From NCBI GenBank assembly GCA_016714785.1, contig JADKCC010000010.1:248001-312000 (forward strand): a stretch of 64,000 nucleotides of DNA. Reading direction: 5' to 3'. Shown piece by piece: positions 25,931 through 34,372 of the stretch (position 1 is the first letter of the stretch; every line of letters starts with the position of its first letter). Below the pieces are notes generated by a model, which was given only the letters and a program-made list of their open reading frames with translations, was not told the origin of the DNA and made no database searches. Position numbers and translations under genes: made by a program. This DNA is from Saprospiraceae bacterium (GTDB lineage: Bacteria; Bacteroidota; Bacteroidia; Chitinophagales; Saprospiraceae).

Positions 25931-26800
25931 TTATTTTGATTTTTTGACTGTTTTGGGCTGAGTAGTACAATACTCATTCATATCAATATTTAAAGAATCT
26001 TGGATAGCATTCATTTGTTCAACTTCTCTGCCTGTACATTTATTATAGATCACAAAATATAGACTATCTTTCGGTAGATATTTGTGTCCGAAGATTGCTT
26101 TTGTTCTTGGTCTTTTGTTTTTCCTACCACTAAATTTGATATATTCTACATCATCTCTATCGATATCTTCCTCATGTACGGCTTTCACTGTTTTTTCATC
26201 AGGAATTCCATAATAGTTTTCCAGTTGAAGTTTTACTTTTTCTTTATCAACAAAACCAAAATACTTGAGAATATCATAATTGATCAAATAGTTTGTAACA
26301 TTTCTTTTGTGCCAAGAGTCATTCTCTGCTACATAAAGTGTTTTTATACTATCGACTATAGTTTCTATTGGATGGCCATTGATACTTATCAGTTTATTAC
26401 CCATCATATTTTCGTCAATATCTACAGTACCGACGATAAAAATACCTTCATCAAAAGTCTCAAGTACGATAGGCAAATACATTCTAGGCAGTTTATATAA
26501 AAAATTCGATGAAGTATGCGAGTCACCCAATTTAGACAATAATTGCTGAATTTTTATAAACATAGTTTCATCGCTAATGGCGCCTATTTGTTTTTTAAGG
26601 CTTTCGATATCACTTTCGTAAGATGCTTGTGGGTATTGAAAAAATAAATTACTATGTAAAATTGGCAACTCATTTTTTAGATAGTCCAAATCCTTCTGCC
26701 AATCAATTTTTTGGGTTTCTTGTGCGTATATACTTATGTTGTAGATCATTGAAATCAAAAAGATTCCTAAGTATTTGTTGAAAGCTGTGAATATTTTCAT
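25931..26800 (-). CDS. S41 peptidase, N-terminal fragment
   Basis: 289 codons with signal peptide, an N-terminal helical region (WQKDLDYLKNELPILHSNLF), LLSKLGDSHTSS and the PDZ-like part. It stops before the catalytic core at a TAA in a poly-A-rich context (KTVKKSK-stop). As an isolated product it would have no protease activity. It is divergent from the acyl-CoA dehydrogenase gene. Confidence 0.75.
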   Translation of the reverse strand: MKIFTAFNKYLGIFLISMIYNISIYAQETQKIDWQKDLDYLKNELPILHSNLFFQYPQASYESDIESLKKQIGAISDETMFIKIQQLLSKLGDSHTSSNFLYKLPRMYLPIVLETFDEGIFIVGTVDIDENMMGNKLISINGHPIETIVDSIKTLYVAENDSWHKRNVTNYLINYDILKYFGFVDKEKVKLQLENYYGIPDEKTVKAVHEEDIDRDDVEYIKFSGRKNKRPRTKAIFGHKYLPKDSLYFVIYNKCTGREVEQMNAIQDSLNIDMNEYCTTQPKTVKKSK

Positions 26801-26906
26801 TTTGTAATGAATAAGGGTAACGCTTAATTTTTCTTAAAATTTGGGTATCTCTACCAAAACATTTACCTTTATGTCTCGTTATTGAAGCAACAAAGTTAAA
26901 ATAAAT

Positions 26907-28052
26907 ATGCATACAGATACTATTGACAACTTACAAATGATAGAAGAATCTGCCAAAACATTTGCGCAACAACACATTTTGCCAAATGTAATGGAATGGG
27001 ACGAAGCACAGTTTTTTCCAGTAAAAACTATGCGTGCTCTAGGACAATTAGGCTTTATGGGCGTATTGGTTCCTGAAGAATATGGTGGTTCAGGTCTTGG
27101 ATATCAAGAGTATGTAAGTGTAATAGTAGAAATAGCAAAAGTTTGTGGTTCTGTGGGCTTAAGCCTTGCCGCACACAATAGCCTTTGCACAGGTCATATC
27201 TTAGCTTTCGGTAACGAAGAACAAAAACAAAAATATCTTCCTAAGTTAGCTTCCGCTGAATGGATAGGTGCTTGGGGATTGACAGAAGCCAATACTGGTT
27301 CTGATGCGATGCGTATGAAATGTGTCGCTGTTCAAGATGGAGATCATTGGGTCATCAACGGCTCAAAAAACTGGATTACACATGGTAAATCAGGCGATGT
27401 CGCAGTAGTACTCGCTAGAACAGGTGATTTATTGGACAGTCGTGGTATTACCGCATTTGTGGTGGAAAGAGGAACACCAGGATTTACAGGTGGTAAAAAG
27501 GAAAACAAACTCGGTATGCGTGCATCCGAAACTGCCGAAATGATTTTTGATAATTGTCGTGTACATAAATCACAAATACTAGGTAATGAAGGTGAAGGTT
27601 TTATCCAATCTATGAAAATCCTAGATGGTGGTCGTATCAGCATCGCTGCATTGTCACTTGGTATTGCAAAAGGAGCCTACGAAGCATCTGTAAAATATGC
27701 AAAAGAAAGAGAACAATTCGGTCAGCCTATAGCCAATTTCCAAGCTATTTCTTTCAAATTAGCTGATATGGCGACCAAAATCCAAGCAGCTGAGTTACTC
27801 ATCAGAAAGTCAGCACACCTAAAAAATAACCATCAACCAGTCACGACCATTTCCGCAATGGCCAAATATTATGCATCAGAAATATGCGTACAAATAGCAA
27901 CAGATGCCATCCAAATATTCGGCGGATATGGTTATACCAAAGATTTCCCAGTAGAGAAATTCTTTAGAGATTCTAAACTGTGCACGATAGGCGAAGGTAC
28001 ATCAGAGATTCAGAAATTGGTGATCAGTAGGAATATATTGAAAGAAGGGTAG
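26907..28052 (+). CDS. Acyl-CoA dehydrogenase
   Basis: A 381-residue flavoenzyme that introduces the alpha-beta double bond in acyl-CoA in beta-oxidation or branched amino acid breakdown. Seen motifs: FAQQHILPNVMEWDEAQFFP, GFMGVLVPEEYGGSGLGY, the FAD/substrate signature GAWGLTEANTGSDAMRMKC, WITHGKSGDVAVVLART, QFGQPIANFQAISFKLADM and the C-terminal DAIQIFGGYGYTKDFPVEKF ending with GEGTSEIQKLVISRNIL. The catalytic Glu in this family lies near EG(T/A) or in the GGYGY region. Short-chain or isovaleryl specificity cannot be told. It has no operon partner. Confidence 0.95.
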   Translation: MHTDTIDNLQMIEESAKTFAQQHILPNVMEWDEAQFFPVKTMRALGQLGFMGVLVPEEYGGSGLGYQEYVSVIVEIAKVCGSVGLSLAAHNSLCTGHILAFGNEEQKQKYLPKLASAEWIGAWGLTEANTGSDAMRMKCVAVQDGDHWVINGSKNWITHGKSGDVAVVLARTGDLLDSRGITAFVVERGTPGFTGGKKENKLGMRASETAEMIFDNCRVHKSQILGNEGEGFIQSMKILDGGRISIAALSLGIAKGAYEASVKYAKEREQFGQPIANFQAISFKLADMATKIQAAELLIRKSAHLKNNHQPVTTISAMAKYYASEICVQIATDAIQIFGGYGYTKDFPVEKFFRDSKLCTIGEGTSEIQKLVISRNILKEG

Positions 28053-28211
28053 CGGAAACTTTATAGTTAACCAAAATGTACACTTACTTCGTGTTGATCT
28101 TTCTTCTTGCTAACAAAGAGAGAGATAATGCACCAAAGAGATTTTTTTTTTGGTGTTGATCAGTTATTTTTCTGTATAGAAATGATAGGTTTGCCTTAAT
28201 GAAAATAAAAT

Positions 28212-29684
28212 TCAAAGTTTTTCCAAAAAAATCTTTGCTATATTGAGTGATCGGAAAGTAAATCTTTTTTTACTTCTATGTTCAGATGCTCGACTTAAGA
28301 TGTCTCTTAATGTCTCCATGACTTCTATCGTATGACTACCTTTGTTAATCATGATACACTCAGCTTGGGCAGCATGGCCTGCGTCTGTTATTTCGGATCG
28401 AGTGGCAAGGCCTGATTTATTTAGATTTTCAAGTACTTGAGTAGCCCATATTACAGGTACGTGGGCTGCCTCACAAATCCAAAGTATTTCTTCTTGTATC
28501 TCGCCCATCCGCTCAAAACCAATTTCAACAGCAAGGTCACCACGAGCTATCATGATACCAAATATTTCTTGTTTCATACCTTCTAATAGAATTTCTGGCA
28601 AATGTCTAACAGATTCAGGTGTCTCGATTTTGATAATAATATCAGGATGTTTTTCATTGGTTTCTGCTATCAAATTTCTGAGCAATGATACGTCAGCAGG
28701 CAATCTGACGAAGGAATAACCTACTAAATCTGCATTTTCGCAAATAAAGGGTAAACAAGCAATGTCGTAAGTGGTTAAAGGTGAAATATTTAATTCGGAA
28801 TCTGGAAAATTGATTCCTTTTTCATTTTTAATAAGCTTCTTTTCCGATGAGATTCGTGTTATTCTTACTGTGGCTCTATCTTTTTTTACTTTTTCTATGA
28901 CACCACGTATCATTCCATCATCTATATAAACTCTATCACCTTTTTTTAAGCTTGAGATAATATCAGCCTCTGTAGGACTAATTACTATTTCTTTTTTATC
29001 AAAACCATCAGCGTCATAAGCAAGCCAAATCAATTGACCTTCTTTAACTTTGACCCGGCCTTTGTCTATTCCTTTGTTTATGATATCAGTTCTAATTTTA
29101 GGACCAGCAAGATCCATATAAATTTTGCAGGATTTTCCTGTCTGAAAACATGCTTTTTTTAGTTTACTAATCATGGCCGACCATACCGCTTCGTCATCAT
29201 GGGCACAATTAATGCGAGCAACATTCATTCCGTTCAACAATAGACTCTTGATTAGCGCATAATTATTTGCAAAGGATGTATCAAATGTTACCATTATAGC
29301 TGGTACATACTCATTTTCCTTTTGGCCAAATAGTCTTTTAGCTTTTTCAATGTGATTCGTCTGACACCATTCAAAGGTACATTTTTCAATGTCTTCGGGT
29401 TTATATTTTTTTCCTATTCTATTATTAATAGCTTGCAATTGACTTCTGATATGGCTCTCTGCGCTAGCCAAAGACGATAACCCTAGTCCATGCAATTCGT
29501 TTTGTAAATCTCTTATATCTTGATTGCGTAAAGTCAAGTAATGAACGAGATTTTTTGCAGCAAATATTTGCGTAGGATGCACTGAATTCAACATTGTACA
29601 CCTTTTAGTGACCTCATTATTCATAGAAGCTTCGATCACTTTTAATGCTTGTTTTATACGCAAAATAGGGCTAACCGATGTCAT
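28212..29684 (-). CDS. Divergent pyruvate kinase-like protein
   Basis: A 490-residue protein with a pyruvate kinase barrel from about residue 127. It retains DLAGPKIRT, the catalytic KIETPES lysine and acids, IMIARGDLAVEIG, the ATQVLENL threonine and TRSEITD. It differs from classical PykF/PykA: residues 1-126 form an extra helical extension (KNLVHYLTLRNQDIRDLQ and LGLSSLASAESHI), the usual NFSHG reads NCAHD, the metal-binding block LDTKGPEIRT reads MDLAGPKIRT, and the C-terminal allosteric domain is absent; the protein ends soon after AECIMINKG. It belongs to a divergent pyruvate kinase family known in several bacteria. Whether it makes pyruvate from phosphoenolpyruvate is uncertain. The phosphate transporter gene lies 79 bases upstream in the same direction. 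Confidence 0.8.
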   Translation of the reverse strand: MTSVSPILRIKQALKVIEASMNNEVTKRCTMLNSVHPTQIFAAKNLVHYLTLRNQDIRDLQNELHGLGLSSLASAESHIRSQLQAINNRIGKKYKPEDIEKCTFEWCQTNHIEKAKRLFGQKENEYVPAIMVTFDTSFANNYALIKSLLLNGMNVARINCAHDDEAVWSAMISKLKKACFQTGKSCKIYMDLAGPKIRTDIINKGIDKGRVKVKEGQLIWLAYDADGFDKKEIVISPTEADIISSLKKGDRVYIDDGMIRGVIEKVKKDRATVRITRISSEKKLIKNEKGINFPDSELNISPLTTYDIACLPFICENADLVGYSFVRLPADVSLLRNLIAETNEKHPDIIIKIETPESVRHLPEILLEGMKQEIFGIMIARGDLAVEIGFERMGEIQEEILWICEAAHVPVIWATQVLENLNKSGLATRSEITDAGHAAQAECIMINKGSHTIEVMETLRDILSRASEHRSKKRFTFRSLNIAKIFLEKL

Positions 29685-29701
29685 TTTTTATTATTTAACA
29701 A

Positions 29702-29709
29702 CAAATATA
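29702..29709 (-). promoter_or_regulatory. -7 box upstream of pyruvate kinase-like gene
   Basis: CAAATATA on the plus strand is TATATTTG on the minus strand, a TAnnTTTG match 17 bases before the start, so the gene may be transcribed apart from the phosphate transporter. Confidence 0.4.
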
Positions 29710-29763
29710 TACTAATGAAGCGTTTTGCAGGGCTGACTAACATCTAAAAATAGATGACAAAAA

Positions 29764-32247
29764 TCACCTATTTCCTAATGGACTTTCACCTTGTGTCAGC
29801 CTTTGAAGTAATTTTGCAAATCTAACTGATATGGCCACTAAATCTTTGGTTTCTAACAAAAGATTGAGCACTAAATCAGTGTTTTTAAAACCATATTCCT
29901 TTTTTGAAATACCATCTACTTGCTGAGAGAGTGTATTTTCTATAGTATCAAATATGGACCGCTTGTTTGATTTTACATCTGTAAGATAATCATAATCATG
30001 TTTTTCTAGGGCATTGGCAATAGTATTTAGATAAGAGACGACTGCTATTTCTATTTTTTTGATGATCTCTGCTTGCCCTTCTGTCAATGGTTTATGTGCA
30101 TTTTTGACATGATTATCTGCGGCAGTAATGATGAATCCTAAAGATTGAAGAATATCTTGCATTAGATCATTGCTCAAGATGTACAATTGAGCGGTTTGTT
30201 TTTCATTAAGTTTGGATTTTTTTATTGCTTTAAAAAGATTGTTTTTGATATCAGAGTAAAAAGTCAAAAGCTGTTCATTGGCCAATTGTGCGTCATTGAT
30301 ATTTTGTTGATTTTCTTCAAGCAATCCAGTGATAGTCTTACTATAAGCATTGCTAATAATAGTGATACTTTCAGCTATTTTTTTACCTGATTTCTGCAAG
30401 GCTCTATCTGTGGTAAGATCTATAGAATGTATGACTTGCTGTGCTGCTATTTTTTTATTTTCTGATTTTTTATGATACAATGATGTGAATAGTATAAATC
30501 CTATTAATGTTATAATCATTATTATTAAACCTACCAATTGCAATTGTAGTAAAATAACAGCAATAATAGCAGCTGAACAAAAAGCCACAATGGCAGTCAC
30601 TAGCCAACCTCCGATCACATTGATCACTCCAGCAATCCTATACGTAGCGGACTCTCTGCCCCAAGCTCTATCTGCCAGCGACGTACCCATAGCCACCATA
30701 AAAGTGACATAAGTTGTGGACAAAGGTAACTTGTAGGATGTACCTAGTGCAATCAACATACTAGCTAAGGTTAGATTGACAGAAGCTCTCACTAGGTCAA
30801 AAGCTGGCGCATCCACATCATCTGCATGTACTATAGGAATGAATTGAGCATTTATTTTATTACTTACAGAAAGTGGTATGATTTTATCTAATTTTTGAGA
30901 CAAATACAAACTGCCTCTAACAATCGATCTAGAAAGCTTGTTGGAAGAAAATTTCTCATCTGTTTCATCTTGGGATCCTAGTTTTACCTCAGTTTCTGTT
31001 ACATTTCTAGATTTTTTTGAAAACCAAAGTGTCAAAATCATGATAATTCCACACAACATCAAATAGATATATGGTGTTTTGATGGGGAATTTCAAGCCAG
31101 ACATTAAATATGTATCGGCACTTAGATGTCCACCTGCAGCGATGTTTGCCATTTGGAATAGTTCATAAGATTGGTAACCCGCTAATGGCACACCTATAAA
31201 ATTTACCAAATCGTTGCCAGCAAAGGCCATTGCCAAACTAAAAGTCCCTGCAAAAACCACAATCTTAAGGGGATTGTATCCTGTGCGGTGTAAAATTCCA
31301 AATACAACTACCCAAAATATTAAAAATAATGACAAAAACCACCATAAATTATCTTTAATAAAGGTTACTATTTGTTTAATTTTTGCACTCCCAAAAAATA
31401 CTTCGTAAGAAGGTTCGCTAGAAGAACTTTGATTGACGACTAGATTAAAGACCATTTCTTGACCTTCTACGTCTGTGATAATTAGGCGTGTATCATTATT
31501 AATGGTATCTGGAGCATTTGGATTAATGGACTTTATATAAGAGATTAACTCTGTTTTGGTAAGCTCTTCAGTTGAATAAGTTGATTTAAGGCCTTTGTAA
31601 ACTAAAAAATATGTGAGTGCCACCATAGCCAAAGAAGACCAAATAACGCCTGTAATTTTGAGCCTTTTTCTGTAATTGAAACTAAAAATAATCCTAGATA
31701 TCCACATAACCAAGACACCAAAAGAAAAGGCAATCAAAACAGATAAGAAGATGCTCGAAATTATGGTATTTGTTTTATTCCAATTGATAAGACCTATGAT
31801 TCCATTATCAGGATTGTTGATATTAAAGAGATAATTGAGTGGTAAATTGTCTGACATAACCATAGAAGCTGATACGATGATAGAAGCGCCTAATAGTTCA
31901 AATATGATTGAAACTGTTGTAGATGTGGGAAGCCCAAGCGTATTAAAAGCATCAAGTAGTAATATATCCGTAAGCATTACAGCCAAAAAAATGACCATCA
32001 CATTTTCTAGACTAAAATATTCTGGATTAAAAATACCTTCTCTGGCTATTTCCATCATTCCCGCTGATGACATAGCACCAATAAAAATACCAGCTGTGGC
32101 AACCCACATGATAGTACGAAAATTAGCTACTTTGGAACCTATAGCCGAATTTAAAAAATTGACTGCATCATTACCTACTCCGACTACAAGATCAATAATT
32201 GCCAAAGCAACCAACACAATAACACCACTAATCAGAAATAATTCCAC
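29764..32247 (-). CDS. PiT family inorganic phosphate transporter with C-terminal PhoU/DUF47-like region
   Basis: An 827-residue inner membrane protein. The two inverted PiT signatures are present: GNDAVNFLNSAIGS and FNTLGLPTSTTVS in the N-terminal half; AFAGNDLVNFIGVPLAGYQS and YKLPLSTTYVTFMVAMGTSL in the C-terminal half. Between them is a periplasmic insert. After the last membrane helices a soluble helical tail of about 230 residues (from KIAAQQVIHS; with KAIKKSKLNEKQTAQLYILS) resembles PhoU/DUF47, which is usually a separate protein in pit operons. It imports phosphate using the proton or sodium gradient. No Pho regulator is visible. Confidence 0.92.
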   Translation of the reverse strand: MELFLISGVIVLVALAIIDLVVGVGNDAVNFLNSAIGSKVANFRTIMWVATAGIFIGAMSSAGMMEIAREGIFNPEYFSLENVMVIFLAVMLTDILLLDAFNTLGLPTSTTVSIIFELLGASIIVSASMVMSDNLPLNYLFNINNPDNGIIGLINWNKTNTIISSIFLSVLIAFSFGVLVMWISRIIFSFNYRKRLKITGVIWSSLAMVALTYFLVYKGLKSTYSTEELTKTELISYIKSINPNAPDTINNDTRLIITDVEGQEMVFNLVVNQSSSSEPSYEVFFGSAKIKQIVTFIKDNLWWFLSLFLIFWVVVFGILHRTGYNPLKIVVFAGTFSLAMAFAGNDLVNFIGVPLAGYQSYELFQMANIAAGGHLSADTYLMSGLKFPIKTPYIYLMLCGIIMILTLWFSKKSRNVTETEVKLGSQDETDEKFSSNKLSRSIVRGSLYLSQKLDKIIPLSVSNKINAQFIPIVHADDVDAPAFDLVRASVNLTLASMLIALGTSYKLPLSTTYVTFMVAMGTSLADRAWGRESATYRIAGVINVIGGWLVTAIVAFCSAAIIAVILLQLQLVGLIIMIITLIGFILFTSLYHKKSENKKIAAQQVIHSIDLTTDRALQKSGKKIAESITIISNAYSKTITGLLEENQQNINDAQLANEQLLTFYSDIKNNLFKAIKKSKLNEKQTAQLYILSNDLMQDILQSLGFIITAADNHVKNAHKPLTEGQAEIIKKIEIAVVSYLNTIANALEKHDYDYLTDVKSNKRSIFDTIENTLSQQVDGISKKEYGFKNTDLVLNLLLETKDLVAISVRFAKLLQRLTQGESPLGNR

Positions 32248-32484
32248 ACAATTTCATTTTAGAGTGTAAAGGAAAAAATATTCTTTTGGATTTGTATAAA
32301 TATCTATATTAGGTTTATGTTAATTTTTTAAAATAAAATGTCATTACAAGAATATTTAGAATTTTTGCCAAAATTCTTTTCATATTTATTACCTTTTGCA
32401 TCATCAAACTTTGGCATCAAAGGCAAGTTAACACAAAGATGGCATCATATTTGTTTTATACAATGCATCTCATTCCAAAAACAA

Positions 32485-32523
32485 AGAGCCTCCATTTTTT
32501 TAATTAAAAGTGAAGGCTTTTTT
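32485..32523 (-). terminator. Terminator after selO
   Basis: AGCCTCCATTTTT and AAAAGTGAAGGCT pair imperfectly across an AT loop, with T-rich ends on either strand. It lies between the selO stop and the PiT start. A 68-codon plus-strand frame at 32338-32544 spans it and is not believed. The remainder of 32248-32605 shows nothing else. Confidence 0.5.
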
Positions 32524-32605
32524 AATGCTTTAAAGCTATATTGATGTTATTGCAACTTTTTTATCTATTGTGTTTAGTACGATTATTTTTGGAAGCATTC
32601 TTCAC

Positions 32606-34156
32606 TTATGAGCTACAACTCAACATAGCACAACCGATTTTTTGATTGGCCCATTCTGGTCGTTTAGCAAACCATTTTTCCATTTCGGGTTGTTCATCAT
32701 AAGGTTTTTTCAATAGATTATATAATTCATCAATAACACTAAAATCCCTTTTGTCGGCAGCATCTATAGCTATCTGTGCCATATAATTGCGCAATACATA
32801 CTTAGGATTGACAGCATTCATTTGACTTTTTCTACAGCTATTATTTTGTTTCTGAATGATTTGGCCGTAAGATTGTAACCAGGTTGCCCAATCATTTTTA
32901 AATTTTGTAAAGTCAAGAGCATAGCTGAATGATGGAAGTAAATCTAAATGCAAATCTACATCAATACCATCAAAACAACTGAGACTTCTAAAAAAGATGG
33001 TCATATCCATTTGGCTTTTGTACAGTAAATGTTCAAAATCTAGTAAGGCGTTTTTATCAAAAGTGCCATCTTCCAATAAGCCTAGTTTTTGTAGCATCAT
33101 ACTATAATGTTTTTTTTCATAATTCTCTTTCAATCCATTTATTATAGTCTCCAATGGTTCAGCTTTTTCGATTATAGGATATAAAGCATTGGCCAACTGA
33201 TATACATTCCAGATAGCGATATTTGCTTGATTGCCAAATCGATACCTTGCATCCCGAGCGTCAGTGGTATTGGGAGTCCAGTTGGGATTGTAATCTTCAA
33301 GCCAACCGTAAGGGCCATAATCTATGGTAAGACCTAGTATTGACATATTATCCGTATTCATGACGCCATGTACAAAACCTACTCGTTCCCAATCAATAAC
33401 CATTTCGATAGTTCTATTTGCGACTTCTCTTATGAAAGCAATATAAACTTCCTTAGATGGTGTACCCAAGTGGTTATAAAAATGGTGAATTGTGTAGTCA
33501 GTCAAGGAGGTGAGTAATGCGAATTCCTTTCGGGATGTTAAAATCTGGAAATTGCCAAAACGAATGAAACTTGGAGCTACTCGACAGACTATTGCTCCCG
33601 CTTCATAAGCTGAATTGCCATTGTACATTATATCTCGCAATACTTCATCGCCACTCAGTACTAATGAAAGCGCTCTCGTAGTTGGCACTCCAAGATGAAA
33701 CATTGCTTCAGAGCAAAGGTATTCACGAATAGATGATCGGAGTACAGCATATCCATCAGCATTTCTTGAATAAGGAGTCAAGCCTGCTCCTTTGAGCTGG
33801 AGAGCCCAACGTTGCCCTTTATGATGTACTTCAAAAAGATTTATAGCCCTTCCGTCACCCAACTGTCCAGCCCAATGACCAAACTGATGACCGCCGTAGC
33901 ACATAGCATAAGGACGAGTAGATGGATATATTTTATTACCTGCAAATATTTGTAAAAATTCATCTGTTTGAACATCTTCGACATTCAATCCAATGGCATC
34001 CATTATATCTGTAGAGTAATGAATAAGTGTAGGGTTAGAGCATGGTGTAGGGTTTACATAAGAGAAGCAGGCATTATGTACTTGTCTAATATAGTTTTCA
34101 TTAATTGGGTCAGCGTCCAATTCTTTATTAAATGTGTCCTTTATCTCAAACTTCAT
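32606..34156 (-). CDS. selO: Protein adenylyltransferase SelO
   Basis: A 516-residue member of the SelO/YdiU pseudokinase family, which transfers AMP from ATP to Ser, Thr or Tyr of target proteins. Seen: AMCYGGHQFGHWAGQLGDGR, LQLKGAGLTPYSRNADGYAV (the nucleotide-binding Lys), LRSSIREYLCSEAMFHLGVP, FVHGVMNTDNMSILGLTIDYGPYGW (the catalytic and metal-binding Asp/Asn) and the C-terminal IGCAMLSCSS, whose Cys pair corresponds to the redox-active Cys/Sec end in the family. Length is normal (about 480-520). It is monocistronic. A GAAAGAG-AAT-CTCTTTC palindrome lies upstream at 34185-34201. Confidence 0.96.
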   Translation of the reverse strand: MKFEIKDTFNKELDADPINENYIRQVHNACFSYVNPTPCSNPTLIHYSTDIMDAIGLNVEDVQTDEFLQIFAGNKIYPSTRPYAMCYGGHQFGHWAGQLGDGRAINLFEVHHKGQRWALQLKGAGLTPYSRNADGYAVLRSSIREYLCSEAMFHLGVPTTRALSLVLSGDEVLRDIMYNGNSAYEAGAIVCRVAPSFIRFGNFQILTSRKEFALLTSLTDYTIHHFYNHLGTPSKEVYIAFIREVANRTIEMVIDWERVGFVHGVMNTDNMSILGLTIDYGPYGWLEDYNPNWTPNTTDARDARYRFGNQANIAIWNVYQLANALYPIIEKAEPLETIINGLKENYEKKHYSMMLQKLGLLEDGTFDKNALLDFEHLLYKSQMDMTIFFRSLSCFDGIDVDLHLDLLPSFSYALDFTKFKNDWATWLQSYGQIIQKQNNSCRKSQMNAVNPKYVLRNYMAQIAIDAADKRDFSVIDELYNLLKKPYDEQPEMEKWFAKRPEWANQKIGCAMLSCSS

Positions 34157-34372
34157 TTTTGACTTTTAAGTATTAAAACAAATTGAAAGAGAATCTCTTT
34201 CGATACATTGTATTAAACAAAAATTCTAGGCAATGTTTAATGTTGAAGGTAATAAATTAATCTAACAAATAGCAATAATCAACATGTATTAAAAACAAGA
34301 TTGGCTTTTAAGATGTATAAAAATATTAATTCGATACACTTTTTAATAATGGTTTTTAGGATATTTCTAAAG

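Larger units (their letters stand above)
25436..26800 (-). pseudogene. S41 family peptidase, interrupted by two in-frame stops
   Basis: The two open parts lie in the same frame and join into one S41 (C-terminal-processing-like) peptidase. The N-terminal part has a signal peptide (ISIYAQETQK) and a PDZ-like region (GNKLISINGHPIETIVDSIK). The C-terminal part has FDFSRNGGGM and GRRTFSAAIIHTMELK, with the catalytic Ser in TFSAA, and GEPTGGKPSFYG. TAA codons interrupt at 25933-25931 and 25906-25904. Between them the +1 frame is open, so a pair of compensating indels is as likely as two nonsense changes. As written, no full enzyme is made. Confidence 0.75.

Noticed and set aside
28131..28155. CACCAAA...TTTGGTG hairpin after the acyl-CoA dehydrogenase gene as terminator
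   Set aside because: The T-run lies in the loop instead of after the stem, so it does not meet the usual pattern; left uncalled.
32338..32544. 68-codon plus-strand frame beginning MSLQEYLEFLPKFF
   Set aside because: It crosses the terminator-like hairpin at 32485-32523, and the second half is nonsense-like. The start vaguely recalls a transposase N-terminus, but not enough to call.
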